Shown: piece after piece, positions 28,141-37,896 of the stretch
How positions within the stretch are numbered: position 1 is the first letter of the stretch
How the letters are laid out: each line of letters starts with the position of its first letter
Assembly: GCA_001772005.1 (NCBI GenBank)
Contig: MERI01000040.1
Coordinates: 1-39,476, forward strand
Reading direction: 5' to 3'
Length of the DNA stretch: 39,476 nucleotides
From: Betaproteobacteria bacterium RIFCSPLOWO2_12_FULL_62_58
GTDB taxonomy: Bacteria > Pseudomonadota > Gammaproteobacteria > Burkholderiales > SG8-41
Translations under genes and position numbers: made by a program
The notes under the pieces: generated by a model
Database searches by the model: none
What the model was told of the DNA's origin: nothing
The model's input: the letters and a program-made list of their open reading frames with translations, nothing else

Positions 28141-29658
28141 ATGGTTCGCTTTATTCTGGCTCTGTGCCTATCGGTCTGGCTAGGTGGATGCGCGATATCG
28201 CCCGCGGTCATCAAGTCGGACACACTCGCTTTTGGCGAGGTCATCGAAGAAACAACCAACAAGCTCCTGGTGGTCAATCTCCTGCGCGCGCGCGACAAGG
28301 CCCCGCTGCATTTCGCCGACATTTCCCTGATGCGCCAATCGATGCAGCAGTCGTTCTCCCTCGGGTGGCTCGATTTCATCGGCGCCTCGCGCGCGCCCCC
28401 GTCGACGCGCGACAGCGTGACCCTCGGTGCAAGCGTTCAAAAGACCCCGAGCTTCGACCTCAATCACCTCCATTCCAAGGACTTCATCACGGGGATCACG
28501 TCGCCCATCGATCCGAAAATCGTGAAATACTGGCTGGATCGCGGTCTCGACCGGCGCCTCGTTCTGCTGCTCTTCTTTTCCGGGGTGGAAATCGTTGAAA
28601 CGCACTCGGAAAAGGGTCCCGTCACCACGATCAAGGTTGCGAACTCGCCGCGGGAAGCGGTGGACATCATCAAGGCCAGAAAGCAGGGATTCGCCGGGCC
28701 TGAGGCCCTGCTGTGCGACAGGCAGTCCGACTTCGAGCGCTACCTCAAGCTCCTCAACAAAGTGAAGACATTCTTCGCCCACAACTACCGGGAACGCCGG
28801 CTGCTCGTGAGGGGCCTGCAACCGGGCGCGCCGGAGGACAGCAAGAACCTGCAGGCTTTCGCCGCGCTCGACCAGACGAAAATGCAACTGGTCTATGACC
28901 GGGGGCGGAGCACCTACAATGTGTACTCATTGTCGAGCGAACAGAAGGTCGCGTTCTGTTTCTACGACGATGCCCAGCCCGCCGGGCCTGCATCCGCCCA
29001 GATGGAGTTCATCGACTCAGGCCGCGAATCGGGAACCGACCGGAGAAACTGTTTCCAATCGGTGGTCGACGTCGGGACGGAGGATGTAACCAGAAGGGCG
29101 ATCAGCCCGACGCCGGTATTTTTCCCCGGAGTGGCTGCCGTGCAAGAGGAGTCCCGTTACTGCGGGATCTACAACCGCTTCAGCGGCACCGTGCAGAGCC
29201 CGCCAGCGCAGCCCGGCGGCTATCCCAGGCGTGAGCTGCGGCTCTTCATCCGGTCCGTCGGAGAGATGTTCCAGTTCCTGGGCGATCTCCTGTACTATCA
29301 GGAGGAACTCCGGAAACACCTCGACGAAAATTCGCAACTCGGACTCAAGCTCAACACTCCGGTGACGTTCGGATATTGCGGCGATACCCCCGAGCCCGGC
29401 TGCGACGATGTTTTCATTCGCCTTGATGGGGACCCCTGCAACGCGCGCTTCTCGCTCACCTACCGGGACAAGGAATACCACGTCGCCAATTTCGATCCGC
29501 CAGGCAATACCTACCGCCAGAGCCTCAACTGCCGTCCGGACCCCACGGCGCGGAAGGACCACACGATCGAGGTGCTGTCGGTGCTTCACCAACTGGTGGG
29601 CTTGAACAAGTCCGCGACGGACGTGAGGTCGACGCCTTCGGTGCAGGTGCTTCCCTAA
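28141..29658 (+). CDS. Exported lipoprotein of unknown function
   Basis: 505 residues from the ATG at 28141, preceded by AAAGGGGGGAG. The N-terminus M-V-R-F-I-L-A-L-C-L-S-V-W-L-G-G-C-A-I-S is a lipoprotein signal with lipobox L-G-G-C and lipidated Cys17. The mature part starts with a helical region N-L-L-R-A-R-D-K-A-P-L-H-F-A-D and later has S-V-T-L-G-A-S and several cysteines (for example L-L-C-D-R, F-C-F-Y-D, R-Y-C-G-I-Y, Y-C-G-D-T-P-E-P-G-C-D-D). I do not recognise a named family; proteins with N-L-L-R-A-R-D-x-x-P-L-H-F are conserved but uncharacterised. It shares strand and possibly transcription with the cNMP membrane protein. Confidence 0.8.
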   Translation: MVRFILALCLSVWLGGCAISPAVIKSDTLAFGEVIEETTNKLLVVNLLRARDKAPLHFADISLMRQSMQQSFSLGWLDFIGASRAPPSTRDSVTLGASVQKTPSFDLNHLHSKDFITGITSPIDPKIVKYWLDRGLDRRLVLLLFFSGVEIVETHSEKGPVTTIKVANSPREAVDIIKARKQGFAGPEALLCDRQSDFERYLKLLNKVKTFFAHNYRERRLLVRGLQPGAPEDSKNLQAFAALDQTKMQLVYDRGRSTYNVYSLSSEQKVAFCFYDDAQPAGPASAQMEFIDSGRESGTDRRNCFQSVVDVGTEDVTRRAISPTPVFFPGVAAVQEESRYCGIYNRFSGTVQSPPAQPGGYPRRELRLFIRSVGEMFQFLGDLLYYQEELRKHLDENSQLGLKLNTPVTFGYCGDTPEPGCDDVFIRLDGDPCNARFSLTYRDKEYHVANFDPPGNTYRQSLNCRPDPTARKDHTIEVLSVLHQLVGLNKSATDVRSTPSVQVLP

Positions 29659-29747
29659 GGCTTGCCGGATTCCGGATCCCCCGGCTCAAGACCTGCGCGG
29701 CTAACGGCAGCATTGCGCGTCCGGAATGACGGACCATGCTACCGCGC

Positions 29748-29791
29748 CCCCTCACCCTACCCTCTCCCCCAAAACAGCTTGGGGGAGAGGG
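29748..29791. terminator. Long perfect hairpin between convergent genes
   Basis: A 13-pair perfect stem has arms CCCTCTCCCCCAA (29760-29772) and TTGGGGGAGAGGG (29779-29791) around a six-base loop. It lies between the lipoprotein stop and the htpG stop and probably ends transcription from both sides. The flanks match the repeat at 27192-27245, so it is also a dispersed repeat. Confidence 0.65.
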
Positions 29792-29803
29792 AATGTATTG
29801 CTA

Positions 29804-31714
29804 TTACTTGCTACCGATCGCCAGCATGAGCTGGTTCAGGCGCTTGACGAACCCCGCCGGGTCTTCGAGCTGTCCGCCTTCGGCGAGCAGCGCCTGGTCG
29901 AACAGGATCTGGCTCAGGTCGTTGAAGCGCCCGTCGTCGGCCTCGTCCCTCACGCGTTGCACCAGCGGGTGGTGCGGATTTATTTCCAGGATCGGCTGCG
30001 ACTGCGGCGCCTTCTGTCCGGCCGCCTTCAGCAGCCGCTGCAGATTCGCGCTCAAGTCGTGCTCGTCGGCGACCAGGCAGGCCGGGGATTCGGTGAGCCG
30101 CAGCGTCACGCGCACTTCCTTGACGCGCTCGCCGAGCGCCTTCTTGACCTTCTCGGTCAGGTCCTTGAACTCGCCGGCTTCCTTCTCCTGCTCTTTCTGC
30201 TCCGCCTCGTCCTCCAGCTTGCCCAGCTCCAGCCGGCCTTTGGCCACCGACTGCAAGGACTTGCCTTCGAATTCGGCCAGGTGTGACACCACCCACTCGT
30301 CGACCCGGTCGTACATGAGCAGCACTTCCACGCCCTTCTTGCGGAAGATTTCGAGATGCGGGCTGTTCTTCGCCGCCGCGAAGCTCTCGGCAGTCACGTA
30401 GTAGAGCTTCTCCTGCCCCGGCTTCATGCGGCTGACGTATTCGGCGAGCGATACGTCTTGCGCTTCGGTGTCATGGTGCGTGGACGCGAAGCGCAGCAGC
30501 TTCGCGATGCGTTCGCGGTTGGCGTGATCCTCGCCCGCGCCCTCCTTGAACACGCGACCGAATTCCTTCCAGAACGTCGCGAATTTGTCCTTCTGGTTCT
30601 CGGCGAGATCATCGAGCAGCGACAGCACGCGCTTCACGGACCCGCCACGGATCGCCTCGATGTCTTTCGATTCCTGCAGGATTTCCCGCGAGATATTGAG
30701 CGGCAGATCGTTGGAGTCGATCACCCCGCGCACGAATCTGAGGTACGCCGGAAGCAACTGCTCGGCATCGTCCATGATGAACACGCGCCGCACGTAGAGC
30801 TTGATGCCGCGCCGGTGCTCGCGGTCCCACAAATCGAACGGCGCGCGGGCCGGAATGTAGAGGAGTTCGGTGTATTCCTTCCTGCCCTCGACCCGGGCGT
30901 GGGTGTAAGCGAGCGGCGGTTCGAAATCATGGGCGACGTGCTTGTAGAACTCGTGATACTGCTCCTCGGTGATTTCCGATTTCGAACGCGCCCACAGCGC
31001 GCTTGCCTGGTTGACCGTCTCGTCCTCGCCGGTGGCCTTGTTTTCGCCCTTGTCCTTGTCCCACTCTTCCTTTTTCATCACGATCGGCAGCGTGATATGG
31101 TCGGAGTACTTGCGGATGATCGAACGCAGCCGGAAGCCGCTCAAGAGTTCGTCCTCGCCCTCGCGCAGATGGAGCGTGACTTCGGTGCCGCGCGCGGGTT
31201 TTTCGACCGTCTCTATCGTGTAGTCGCCGCTGCCGCCGGATTCCCAGCGGACTCCGTGTTCCTGGGTAAGCCCTGCGCGGCGGGTGACCAGCGTCACTTT
31301 GTCGGCAACGATGAACGAGGAATAGAAGCCGACGCCGAATTGGCCGATCAGGTGCGCGTCCTGCGCCTGGTCGCCGGTGAGGCTCTGGAAAAACTCGCGC
31401 GTGCCGGACTTGGCGATGGTGCCGATCTGCTCGATCACCTCCTGGCGCGACATGCCGATGCCGTTGTCGGATACCGTGATGGTGCGCGCCTTGGGGTCGT
31501 AACTCACGCGGATCCTGAGTTCGGCGTCGTTCTCGAAGAGCGCCTTGTCGGTGAGTGCTTCAAACCTCAACCTGTCGCAGGCATCCGAGGCGTTCGAGAC
31601 CAGCTCGCGCAGGGAAATCTCCTTGTTGCTGTACAAGGAGTGGATCATCAGATCCAGCAGTTGCTTGACTTCGGCCTGAAAACCCCGGGTTTCCCGGGTT
31701 GCCACATCCGCCAT
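29804..31714 (-). CDS. htpG: Chaperone HtpG (bacterial Hsp90)
   Basis: 636 residues, the normal bacterial length. The GHKL ATP site has [20 protein letters not shown] and the lid motif [11 protein letters not shown]. The middle domain has the catalytic Arg in [13 protein letters not shown]-terminal dimerisation domain completes it. It is a cytosolic ATP-dependent chaperone. GGAG stands before the ATG. Its 161-base upstream region is shared with the divergent ABC transporter genes; no heat-shock promoter was clearly seen. Confidence 0.98.
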   Translation of the reverse strand: MADVATRETRGFQAEVKQLLDLMIHSLYSNKEISLRELVSNASDACDRLRFEALTDKALFENDAELRIRVSYDPKARTITVSDNGIGMSRQEVIEQIGTIAKSGTREFFQSLTGDQAQDAHLIGQFGVGFYSSFIVADKVTLVTRRAGLTQEHGVRWESGGSGDYTIETVEKPARGTEVTLHLREGEDELLSGFRLRSIIRKYSDHITLPIVMKKEEWDKDKGENKATGEDETVNQASALWARSKSEITEEQYHEFYKHVAHDFEPPLAYTHARVEGRKEYTELLYIPARAPFDLWDREHRRGIKLYVRRVFIMDDAEQLLPAYLRFVRGVIDSNDLPLNISREILQESKDIEAIRGGSVKRVLSLLDDLAENQKDKFATFWKEFGRVFKEGAGEDHANRERIAKLLRFASTHHDTEAQDVSLAEYVSRMKPGQEKLYYVTAESFAAAKNSPHLEIFRKKGVEVLLMYDRVDEWVVSHLAEFEGKSLQSVAKGRLELGKLEDEAEQKEQEKEAGEFKDLTEKVKKALGERVKEVRVTLRLTESPACLVADEHDLSANLQRLLKAAGQKAPQSQPILEINPHHPLVQRVRDEADDGRFNDLSQILFDQALLAEGGQLEDPAGFVKRLNQLMLAIGSK

Positions 31715-31875
31715 GTTTTTCTCCGCTAAAACAATCTATTGGATAATTGGGCCGACACCGGATTTTTTCAAGTCGTAGCCGCTCCGCGGATTGGCGGCGG
31801 TCCGCACAAAACTGTAACATTACCGCGGCAAACACTCACCGGCTGACTACAACTCTATTATTCCGAGGAGGAATC

Positions 31876-33207
31876 GTGCTTACGTTTCGGATCTTGTCAC
31901 GTTGTGCGCTGGTTCTATGCTACAGCGCGATAGCAATCACGGGCTACGCCCAGCAGCAACTCACCATCATCACCTCGTTCCCCAAAGACCTCACCGAGAT
32001 CTACAAGAAGGCGTTCGAGTCCCGCAATCCCGGGGTCAAGGTCGAGGTGCTGAACCGGGGCACTTCGGCGGCGATCGCCTTCGTGCGCGAAGCCCCGGCG
32101 GGCAACCGGCCGGACGTGTTCTGGGCCTCGGCCCCCGACGCGTTCGAGGTGCTGGCGAGCGCGAACCTGCTCGAGAAGTTCAGCGGCGCGAACGCGGCGG
32201 TGCCGGCCACGATCGGGACTTACCCGATTAACGATCCCGAAGGGCTTTACTATGGGCAGGCGCTCGCCGGATACGGCCTGATGTGGAACACGCGTTACCT
32301 CAAGGCCAACAAGGTACCCGAGCCGCGCGAGTGGGCCGACCTGGTCAAGCCGGAGTATTTCGGGCACCTCGCCATTTCGGCGCCCTCGCGCTCGGGCACG
32401 ACCCATCTCACAATCGAAACCATCCTGCAGGGCGAAGGCTGGGAAAAAGGCTGGAACCAGATCCTGCAGTTCTCCGGTAACTGCGCCGCGATTACCGAAC
32501 GCAGTTTCGGCGTGCCCGACGGAGTGAACAACGGCCAGTTCGGCATCGGTCTGGTGATCGACTTTTTCGGGCTTTCCGCCAAGGCTTCGGGCTTTCCCGT
32601 CGAGTTCGTCTACCCGTCGGTCACGGCCATCGTTCCCGCCAACATCGGCTTGCTCGCCGGCGGAAAAAATCCCGATCTCGGCAAGAAGTTCATCGCCTTC
32701 ACGCTTTCCGAGGACGGCCAGCAACTGTTGCTCGAGCCCAAGATCAGCCGCCTGCCGGTATTGCCCGCCATCTACGCCAAAGCGCCCGCGGGCTACCCCA
32801 ACCCGTTCGGCGGCAAGATCCAGGCCAAGGTCAAGTTCGACTCGAACCTGTCGCGCTCGCGCTATTACGTGGTCAACAGCCTCTACGACCACGCCATCAC
32901 GTTCCGCCACAAGGAACTCGTGGCCGCGACCAAGGCCATCCACGAGGCGGCCGAGAAACTCGCCAGGAATCCGAACCCGCAGGCGAGGAAGCTGCTCGAC
33001 GAAGCGCGGGAGCTCGCCTACAGCCCGCTGGTGTCGGCGCAGCAGGCCGCCGACCAGGACTTCCTCAAGCTCTACACCACGACCAAGCGCGACGCGTTGA
33101 AGACCAAGCAAATCACCGCACTCGAGGAGCAATGGGGCCAGCAGGCGCGCAAGAACTACACCCGCGCCGAAGAGCTCGCCAAACAGGCCGCGGCGACGGC
33201 GAAGTAA
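31876..33207 (+). CDS. ABC transporter periplasmic binding protein, ferric/spermidine type
   Basis: 443 residues from the GTG at 31876, placed by GAGGAGG five bases upstream. The signal peptide runs to about residue 25 (I-T-G-Y-A-Q). The mature part starts L-T-I-I-T-S-F-P-K-D-L-T and has P-D-V-F-W-A-S-A-P-D-A-F, L-A-G-Y-G-L-M-W-N and P-S-R-S-G-T-T-H-L-T, as in the family 1 binding proteins for ferric ions, aminoethylphosphonate or polyamines. The C-terminus is longer than in FbpA by about 90 helical residues. The ligand is not decided. The permease and ATPase follow on the same strand, but 433 bases and a terminator separate the permease. Confidence 0.9.
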   Translation: MLTFRILSRCALVLCYSAIAITGYAQQQLTIITSFPKDLTEIYKKAFESRNPGVKVEVLNRGTSAAIAFVREAPAGNRPDVFWASAPDAFEVLASANLLEKFSGANAAVPATIGTYPINDPEGLYYGQALAGYGLMWNTRYLKANKVPEPREWADLVKPEYFGHLAISAPSRSGTTHLTIETILQGEGWEKGWNQILQFSGNCAAITERSFGVPDGVNNGQFGIGLVIDFFGLSAKASGFPVEFVYPSVTAIVPANIGLLAGGKNPDLGKKFIAFTLSEDGQQLLLEPKISRLPVLPAIYAKAPAGYPNPFGGKIQAKVKFDSNLSRSRYYVVNSLYDHAITFRHKELVAATKAIHEAAEKLARNPNPQARKLLDEARELAYSPLVSAQQAADQDFLKLYTTTKRDALKTKQITALEEQWGQQARKNYTRAEELAKQAAATAK

Positions 33208-33215
33208 CAGAACCC

Positions 33216-33244
33216 GTGAATGGGTGAACGGGTGAACGGGTGAA
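33216..33244 (+). repeat. Octamer tandem repeat, block 1
   Basis: Three and a half copies of GTGAAYGG directly follow the binding-protein stop. The same octamer recurs inverted at 33581-33612 and direct at 35347-35370. Confidence 0.7.
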
Positions 33245-33356
33245 ACCCCTCGCCCCGCGCCCGCGGAGGGCGGAGCAGGTTCCGTCGGCCTTGGCCGATG
33301 GATGCGACCCCGCAGCGGGATGCAACGCGCCGGATTTCCGCGTGCTTATGCGCGCC

Positions 33357-33487
33357 TCCACGGTCGCATCCCCACAAGTGGGCGCGTCGCAGGGCGGAGG
33401 AGGGCCCCTTTGGGATCTGACCCCGGAGACGCGCGTAGGATCGGCGTTTACACGACGCGCTCATGATCGGCTCCACGGTCGCATCCC
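33357..33487. repeat. Direct repeat of 16 bases in the gap before the permease
   Basis: TCCACGGTCGCATCCC occurs at 33357-33372 and again at 33472-33487, each followed by a similar AAG-GGG hairpin. The 33208-33640 gap otherwise holds the octamer blocks and a terminator; no gene is supported in it. Confidence 0.6.
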
Positions 33488-33541
33488 GCAAGCGGGTCCC
33501 TGCTCCACGTTGCGCCGATCCCTGTTCCACGTTCCGGCGCG

Positions 33542-33574
33542 CCTCTCCCCAGTGGACGGGAGAGGGAGTTTTTT
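33542..33574 (+). terminator. Rho-independent terminator candidate after the binding-protein gene
   Basis: CCTCTCCC, eight bases, GGGAGAGG is followed after three bases by TTTTTTG. It would end the transcript of the binding protein and lower expression of the permease and ATPase, a usual arrangement for periplasmic transport systems. Confidence 0.55.
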
Positions 33575-33580
33575 GTTTAC

Positions 33581-33612
33581 TCATTCACTCGTTCACTCAT
33601 TCACCCGTTCAC
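33581..33612 (-). repeat. Octamer tandem repeat, block 2 (inverted)
   Basis: Four copies of GTGAAYGR in the minus sense, directly after the terminator and just before the permease start at 33641. Together with block 1 it makes a long imperfect inverted repeat around the gap. Confidence 0.7.
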
Positions 33613-33640
33613 TCCGCTGATCGGCGTTAATCGCAGCTTC

Positions 33641-35341
33641 ATGTTCTCACGCTTTACTTTGTCACAGGCTGCGGTCGCAGCGCTGATCGCGCTGTTCCTG
33701 ATGGTGTTTCTCATCGTGCCGGTGGTGACGGTGGTGTACGTCGCCTTCGCCGACGGCGACGGCGGCTTCACGCTGTCGCACTTGGTCTCGTTCTTTCACA
33801 TTTCGCTGATGCACGAATCGTTCTGGAACAGCCTCTACGTGGGCTTCTGGAGCGTCGCGTTCGCCAGCCTCATCGCGGTGCCGCTTGCCTACTTCACGGT
33901 GCGCTTCGAATTCCGCGGCGCGGCTCTCATCCAGACGCTGGGCGTGCTCCCACTCATCATGCCGCCGTTCGTGGGCGCGGTCGCCATGCAGCTCATCTTC
34001 GGCCGCAGCGGCGCCGTCAACCTGCTGCTCAACGACTGGTTCGGTTTCACCGTGCCGATCATGCAAGGGCTCAACGGCGTGATCTTCGTCGAGGCGCTGC
34101 ATTACTTCCCGTTCATCCTGATGAATCTGGTGGTGGCGCTCAACAACATCGACAGCTCGATGGAAGAGTCGGCGCAGAACCTGGGCGCGAGCGGTCTGCG
34201 CCTGTTCCGCCGCATCGTGTTCCCGCTTGCCATGCCCGGCTACGTCGCGGGCGCGGCGCTGGTGTTCATCAAGGTGTTCGACGACCTCGGTACCCCGCTC
34301 GTGCTCAACGTGACCAACATGCTCGCGCCGCAGGCCTATCTGCGTATCACCACCATCGGCATCGAGGACCCGATCGGTTACGTGGCGAGCGTCATCATGG
34401 TCGCCGCATCGCTCTTCGCGCTGTGGGCTTCGACCTGGGTAATGCGGGGCAAGGACTACGCGACGCTGCAGCGCGGCTACTCGGGGCTCGCCAGGCGCAG
34501 GCTCAGCGCCCGCCAGTCGCTGCTCGCTTACTGCTGGATCGTACTGGTGCTGCTGATCGTGCTCGCGCCGCATATCGGCATTCTGCTGCTTTCGTTCGCC
34601 AAGGTCTGGAGCTTCAGCGTCGTACCCGACGGCTTTACCCTCGATCATTACGCGACGGTGTTCCAGGACTCTTCGCGCATGATAGGGAACACCATGCTCT
34701 ACTGCAGCATCGCGGCGACGCTCGACGTGGTGATCGCCACGGCGATCGCCTACCTCATGCTGCGCACCCGCCTGCCGGGCCGCAACGCGCTCGATTTCAC
34801 CGTCACCGTCGCGCTGGCGATTCCCGGCGTGGTGCTGGGAATCGGCTATCTGCGCACGTTTCGCGGCATCGAGATCCCGTTTACCGATGACCTTCTCACC
34901 TCTTCATGGGTGCTGCTTGCGCTCGCCTACACCGTGCGGCGCCTGCCCTACGCGCTGCGCTCCTGCGTCGCGGCCCTGCAGCAGCTTCACGTCTCGCTCG
35001 AGGAGGCGGCAGAGAATCTGGGTGCGAACAAACGCCGCGCCATCCGCCGCATCGTGGTGCCGCTCATGGCCGGCGGCATGCTGGCGGGTTTCATCATCAG
35101 CTTCATGACCGCCGCGGTGGAGCTGTCAACGACGCTCATGCTCGTCACCGCGCAACACAACGCTCCGATGTCTTACGGCATCTATCTTTACATGCAGAGC
35201 GCAGCGGGCCGCGGGCCCGGTGCGGCGCTAGGCGTACTCGCGGTAGTGCTGGTCGCGGTGGGCACCTATCTTTCGCACCGGCTCATCGGCAACCGCGCGG
35301 CCGCCATACAGGCGCAGGACATCCAGAGGCTGGGAGTGTAA
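33641..35341 (+). CDS. ABC transporter permease, two fused inner-membrane domains (FbpB type)
   Basis: 566 residues with about twelve membrane segments in two homologous halves. Each half has an E-A-A-like coupling loop: E-E-S-A-Q-N-L-G-A-S-G-L-R-L-F-R-R-I near residue 185 and E-E-A-A-E-N-L-G-A-N-K-R-R-A-I-R-R-I near residue 455. These loops dock on the ATPase. The fused form is usual for ferric and aminoethylphosphonate importers. There is no strong ribosome-binding site before the ATG. The ATPase gene follows after 48 bases. Confidence 0.93.
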   Translation: MFSRFTLSQAAVAALIALFLMVFLIVPVVTVVYVAFADGDGGFTLSHLVSFFHISLMHESFWNSLYVGFWSVAFASLIAVPLAYFTVRFEFRGAALIQTLGVLPLIMPPFVGAVAMQLIFGRSGAVNLLLNDWFGFTVPIMQGLNGVIFVEALHYFPFILMNLVVALNNIDSSMEESAQNLGASGLRLFRRIVFPLAMPGYVAGAALVFIKVFDDLGTPLVLNVTNMLAPQAYLRITTIGIEDPIGYVASVIMVAASLFALWASTWVMRGKDYATLQRGYSGLARRRLSARQSLLAYCWIVLVLLIVLAPHIGILLLSFAKVWSFSVVPDGFTLDHYATVFQDSSRMIGNTMLYCSIAATLDVVIATAIAYLMLRTRLPGRNALDFTVTVALAIPGVVLGIGYLRTFRGIEIPFTDDLLTSSWVLLALAYTVRRLPYALRSCVAALQQLHVSLEEAAENLGANKRRAIRRIVVPLMAGGMLAGFIISFMTAAVELSTTLMLVTAQHNAPMSYGIYLYMQSAAGRGPGAALGVLAVVLVAVGTYLSHRLIGNRAAAIQAQDIQRLGV

Positions 35342-35346
35342 GGTGC

Positions 35347-35370
35347 GTGAATGAGTGAACGGGTGAACGG
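35347..35370 (+). repeat. Octamer tandem repeat, block 3
   Basis: GTGAATGA, GTGAACGG, GTGAACGG fill half of the 48-base gap between permease and ATPase genes. The unit is the same as in blocks 1 and 2. Confidence 0.7.
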
Positions 35371-35389
35371 CTAAAAAGTCAGGTCGATC

Positions 35390-36484
35390 ATGGAGCCACT
35401 GAACCGGGTCAAAGTCGAGGTACGCAACGTTACGCTTGCCTACGGGTCCACGCCGGTGCTGCACGACGTAAGCCTCAGCATCGAGCCGGGCGAGTTTTTT
35501 GCGCTGCTTGGGCCCTCCGGGTCAGGCAAGTCGACGCTGCTGCGCCTGATCGCCGGCTTCAAGCACGCGCAGTCGGGTCAGGTGCTGATTGGCGGCGAAG
35601 ACTTGTCACGCGTGCCGCCGTGGAAGCGCGACATCGGAATGGTGTTCCAGAACTACGCGCTGTGGCCGCACATGACGGTGGAGCGAAACGTCGCGTTCGG
35701 ACTCGAGGAGCGCAGGCTGCCCAAGGATACGATACGCGCCAAAGTGGCGGCAGCCCTCGAGCTGGTGGGACTCAAGGAATACGGCGACCGGCGCCCCGGG
35801 CAACTTTCCGGCGGTCAGCAGCAGCGCGTAGCGCTTGCCCGCACCATCGCCATTGAACCCAAGGTGCTGCTGCTCGACGAGCCGCTGTCCAATCTCGACG
35901 CCAAGCTGCGCATGTACATGCGCGCCGAGCTGCTCGCCCTACAGCGCAAGCTCGGCATCACCACCATCTTTGTCACCCACGACCAGGAAGAAGCGCTGTC
36001 GATTTCCGACCGGGTTGCCGTGCTCGATGGCGGCATCGTCCAGCAGGTCGGCACGCCGATGGATCTCTACGACCATCCGGCCAACCGCCTCATCGCCAAT
36101 TTTGTCGGCACCATCAACCTCTTCCCCGCCTCGATCCGTGATGCACAGCACGGCATGGTTCGCCTGACGTCAACCGCATTGGGTGAAATCACGCTGCCAC
36201 GGCCGCAGCAGTTGCCGGCGTCGGGAAACGTGGAAATCGGTTGCCGGCCGCATGCGGTCACGCTGTTCCCCGCGGACACCACATTCGACCGCAGGCATCT
36301 CTGGCTGCAGGGCACGGTCCTCGGCCGCGAGTTCCTGGGCGAGTTCGTTCGTTACCGCGTACGTGCGGGTGAGACCGATATCGTCGCGGATCAGGCGCAC
36401 CTTGCCGGCACTACGGCATTCGCGCCCGGAAGCGCGGTCAGCATCGGCATCCAACCCGGCGAAGTGCGGTTCATCGCCGGCTAG
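35390..36484 (+). CDS. ABC transporter ATP-binding protein (FbpC/PotA type)
   Basis: 364 residues. It has Walker A G-P-S-G-S-G-K-S-T near residue 43, Q-loop V-F-Q-N-Y-A-L-W-P-H-M, signature L-S-G-G-Q-Q-Q-R, Walker B V-L-L-L-D-E-P-L-S-N-L-D and the switch His in V-T-H-D-Q-E-E-A. After residue 240 a TOBE-type regulatory domain follows (V-E-I-G-C-R-P, then G-R-E-F-L-G-E-F-V-R-Y). It powers uptake through the permease at 33641. Confidence 0.95.
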   Translation: MEPLNRVKVEVRNVTLAYGSTPVLHDVSLSIEPGEFFALLGPSGSGKSTLLRLIAGFKHAQSGQVLIGGEDLSRVPPWKRDIGMVFQNYALWPHMTVERNVAFGLEERRLPKDTIRAKVAAALELVGLKEYGDRRPGQLSGGQQQRVALARTIAIEPKVLLLDEPLSNLDAKLRMYMRAELLALQRKLGITTIFVTHDQEEALSISDRVAVLDGGIVQQVGTPMDLYDHPANRLIANFVGTINLFPASIRDAQHGMVRLTSTALGEITLPRPQQLPASGNVEIGCRPHAVTLFPADTTFDRRHLWLQGTVLGREFLGEFVRYRVRAGETDIVADQAHLAGTTAFAPGSAVSIGIQPGEVRFIAG

Positions 36485-36516
36485 CCGGCGCGGCTGCCCG
36501 CAGACAAATCTCAATT

Positions 36517-37896
36517 TCAGCCGCGGGCCGCCGCCACCGTTCTGCGCGCGAAGAACATCAGCGGCAGTCCCAACAGCAGCACGCCGATCCCGAGTTGAGC
36601 GCCGATGCTGCTGGGGTCTTTGGACATGGCATAGGTTGCGCTGGAATACAGCATGTAAGCGCACATCGCGCTGAAGATGATCGGGGTCAGGGGGTAGAGC
36701 GGCACGCGGAAGTGATCGGTGTTGATCGGCTGTTGCCGGCGCAGGACGAACAGAGAAACACCGGTCAGAAGGAAAAACAGCCAGAACGCGGGCGCCGTGT
36801 AGATGACCATGGTCTCGAACCCGTCCGGCGTGAACGAAGCGAGGAACACCAGCACCAAGGCAATGGCGCCCTGAACCAGCAGCGCGTTGACCGGGGTGTT
36901 CGACCGTTCCCGCCACACTCCAAGCGCACGGAACATGGCGAAATCGCGTCCCACCGCGTAATTGGTGCGCGCACCGGTGAACACCGTGGCATTGAGTGTA
37001 GACAGCGCGGCGGCGACGACGATCAGGCTCAGCACCACTGCTCCGCCGCCGCCCAGCGTCGCCTGCATAAGGTCAGCCGCGACCGCCCTGGACGCCTTCA
37101 TGCCGGCCAGCCCGAGGACATTGAGGTATGCCAGATTGAGCAGTACGTAAAGCACAGTCACCACCGCGATGCCCAGCACCAGCGCGCGCACGATATTGCG
37201 CCGCGCGTCGCGGATCTCCGCGGTGAGGTAAGCCGCTTCGTTCCAGCCGCCGTAGGTAAGCAGGATGAAAATCAGCGCGAGCTGGGAAAACAACGGCGCC
37301 GGCGAAGCCGTTGCCGGTGGCGCCGACGATGACGAGGCTCCGCCGATGGCGAGCCCCGCCACGATCACCGCGAAAATGGCGCAGGCCAGGGCAACCGTAA
37401 GGGTGTTCTGCAATAGCCTGCTTTCCCGCGTGCCGAGCACGTTGAGCGCGGTAATGCCCACCACGCCCAGCACCGCGTAGATCACAGAGCTCTTGGTACC
37501 CAGCGGCAGCAGTTGCGTCGCATAGTCGCCGAATACGAAAGCGATCGCGGCAATGGCGCCTGTTTGCACTACGCTCATGCGCGCCCACGCGAACAAAAAG
37601 CCCACCCAGCCGCCATACGCGCGGTCGAGAAAATAGTATTCGCCGCCGGCGTTGGGAAACGCGCTGCCCAGTTCGGCGTAGCACAGCGCGCCGACCAGCG
37701 AGATCACCCCGCCCGCCACCCACAGGGCGATGAACACTTCCTGCGTCGCCACGCTGCCGGCGACGATCGAGGGCGCCTTGAAAATCCCGGCGCCGATCAC
37801 GATGCCGACAATCATGGCGACCGCGTCGAACATCCCCAACGTCGGCTGCGGCTGCGCTGCGGCGACGGTTGCCGGCTGCTGCGGGGCGGCGCTCAC
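36517..37896 (-). CDS. APC-superfamily amino acid permease
   Basis: 459 residues with about twelve membrane segments. The first helix has the broken G-I-V-I-G-A-G-I-F-K-A-P motif of APC transporters. Helix 3 has L-C-Y-A-E-L-G-S-A-F-P-N-A-G-G-E-Y-Y-F-L and helix 6 has T-Y-G-G-W-N-E-A-A-Y-L-T-A-E. This resembles the LAT/SteT-like exchangers for neutral amino acids; the substrate cannot be assigned. The start ATG overlaps the stop of the upstream methyltransferase (37893-37896), so the two are cotranslated. Confidence 0.92.
   Translation of the reverse strand: MSAAPQQPATVAAAQPQPTLGMFDAVAMIVGIVIGAGIFKAPSIVAGSVATQEVFIALWVAGGVISLVGALCYAELGSAFPNAGGEYYFLDRAYGGWVGFLFAWARMSVVQTGAIAAIAFVFGDYATQLLPLGTKSSVIYAVLGVVGITALNVLGTRESRLLQNTLTVALACAIFAVIVAGLAIGGASSSSAPPATASPAPLFSQLALIFILLTYGGWNEAAYLTAEIRDARRNIVRALVLGIAVVTVLYVLLNLAYLNVLGLAGMKASRAVAADLMQATLGGGGAVVLSLIVVAAALSTLNATVFTGARTNYAVGRDFAMFRALGVWRERSNTPVNALLVQGAIALVLVFLASFTPDGFETMVIYTAPAFWLFFLLTGVSLFVLRRQQPINTDHFRVPLYPLTPIIFSAMCAYMLYSSATYAMSKDPSSIGAQLGIGVLLLGLPLMFFARRTVAAARG

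Noticed and set aside
30356..31729. Long rightward open frame over htpG
   Set aside because: It mirrors the htpG coding strand and shows no domain; htpG is certain.
31915..33132. Long leftward open frame over the binding-protein gene
   Set aside because: Antisense shadow of a well-supported ABC binding protein.
33208..33640. Possible small RNA or gene in the 433-base gap
   Set aside because: Only repeats and a terminator were seen; no promoter or conserved frame supports a gene.
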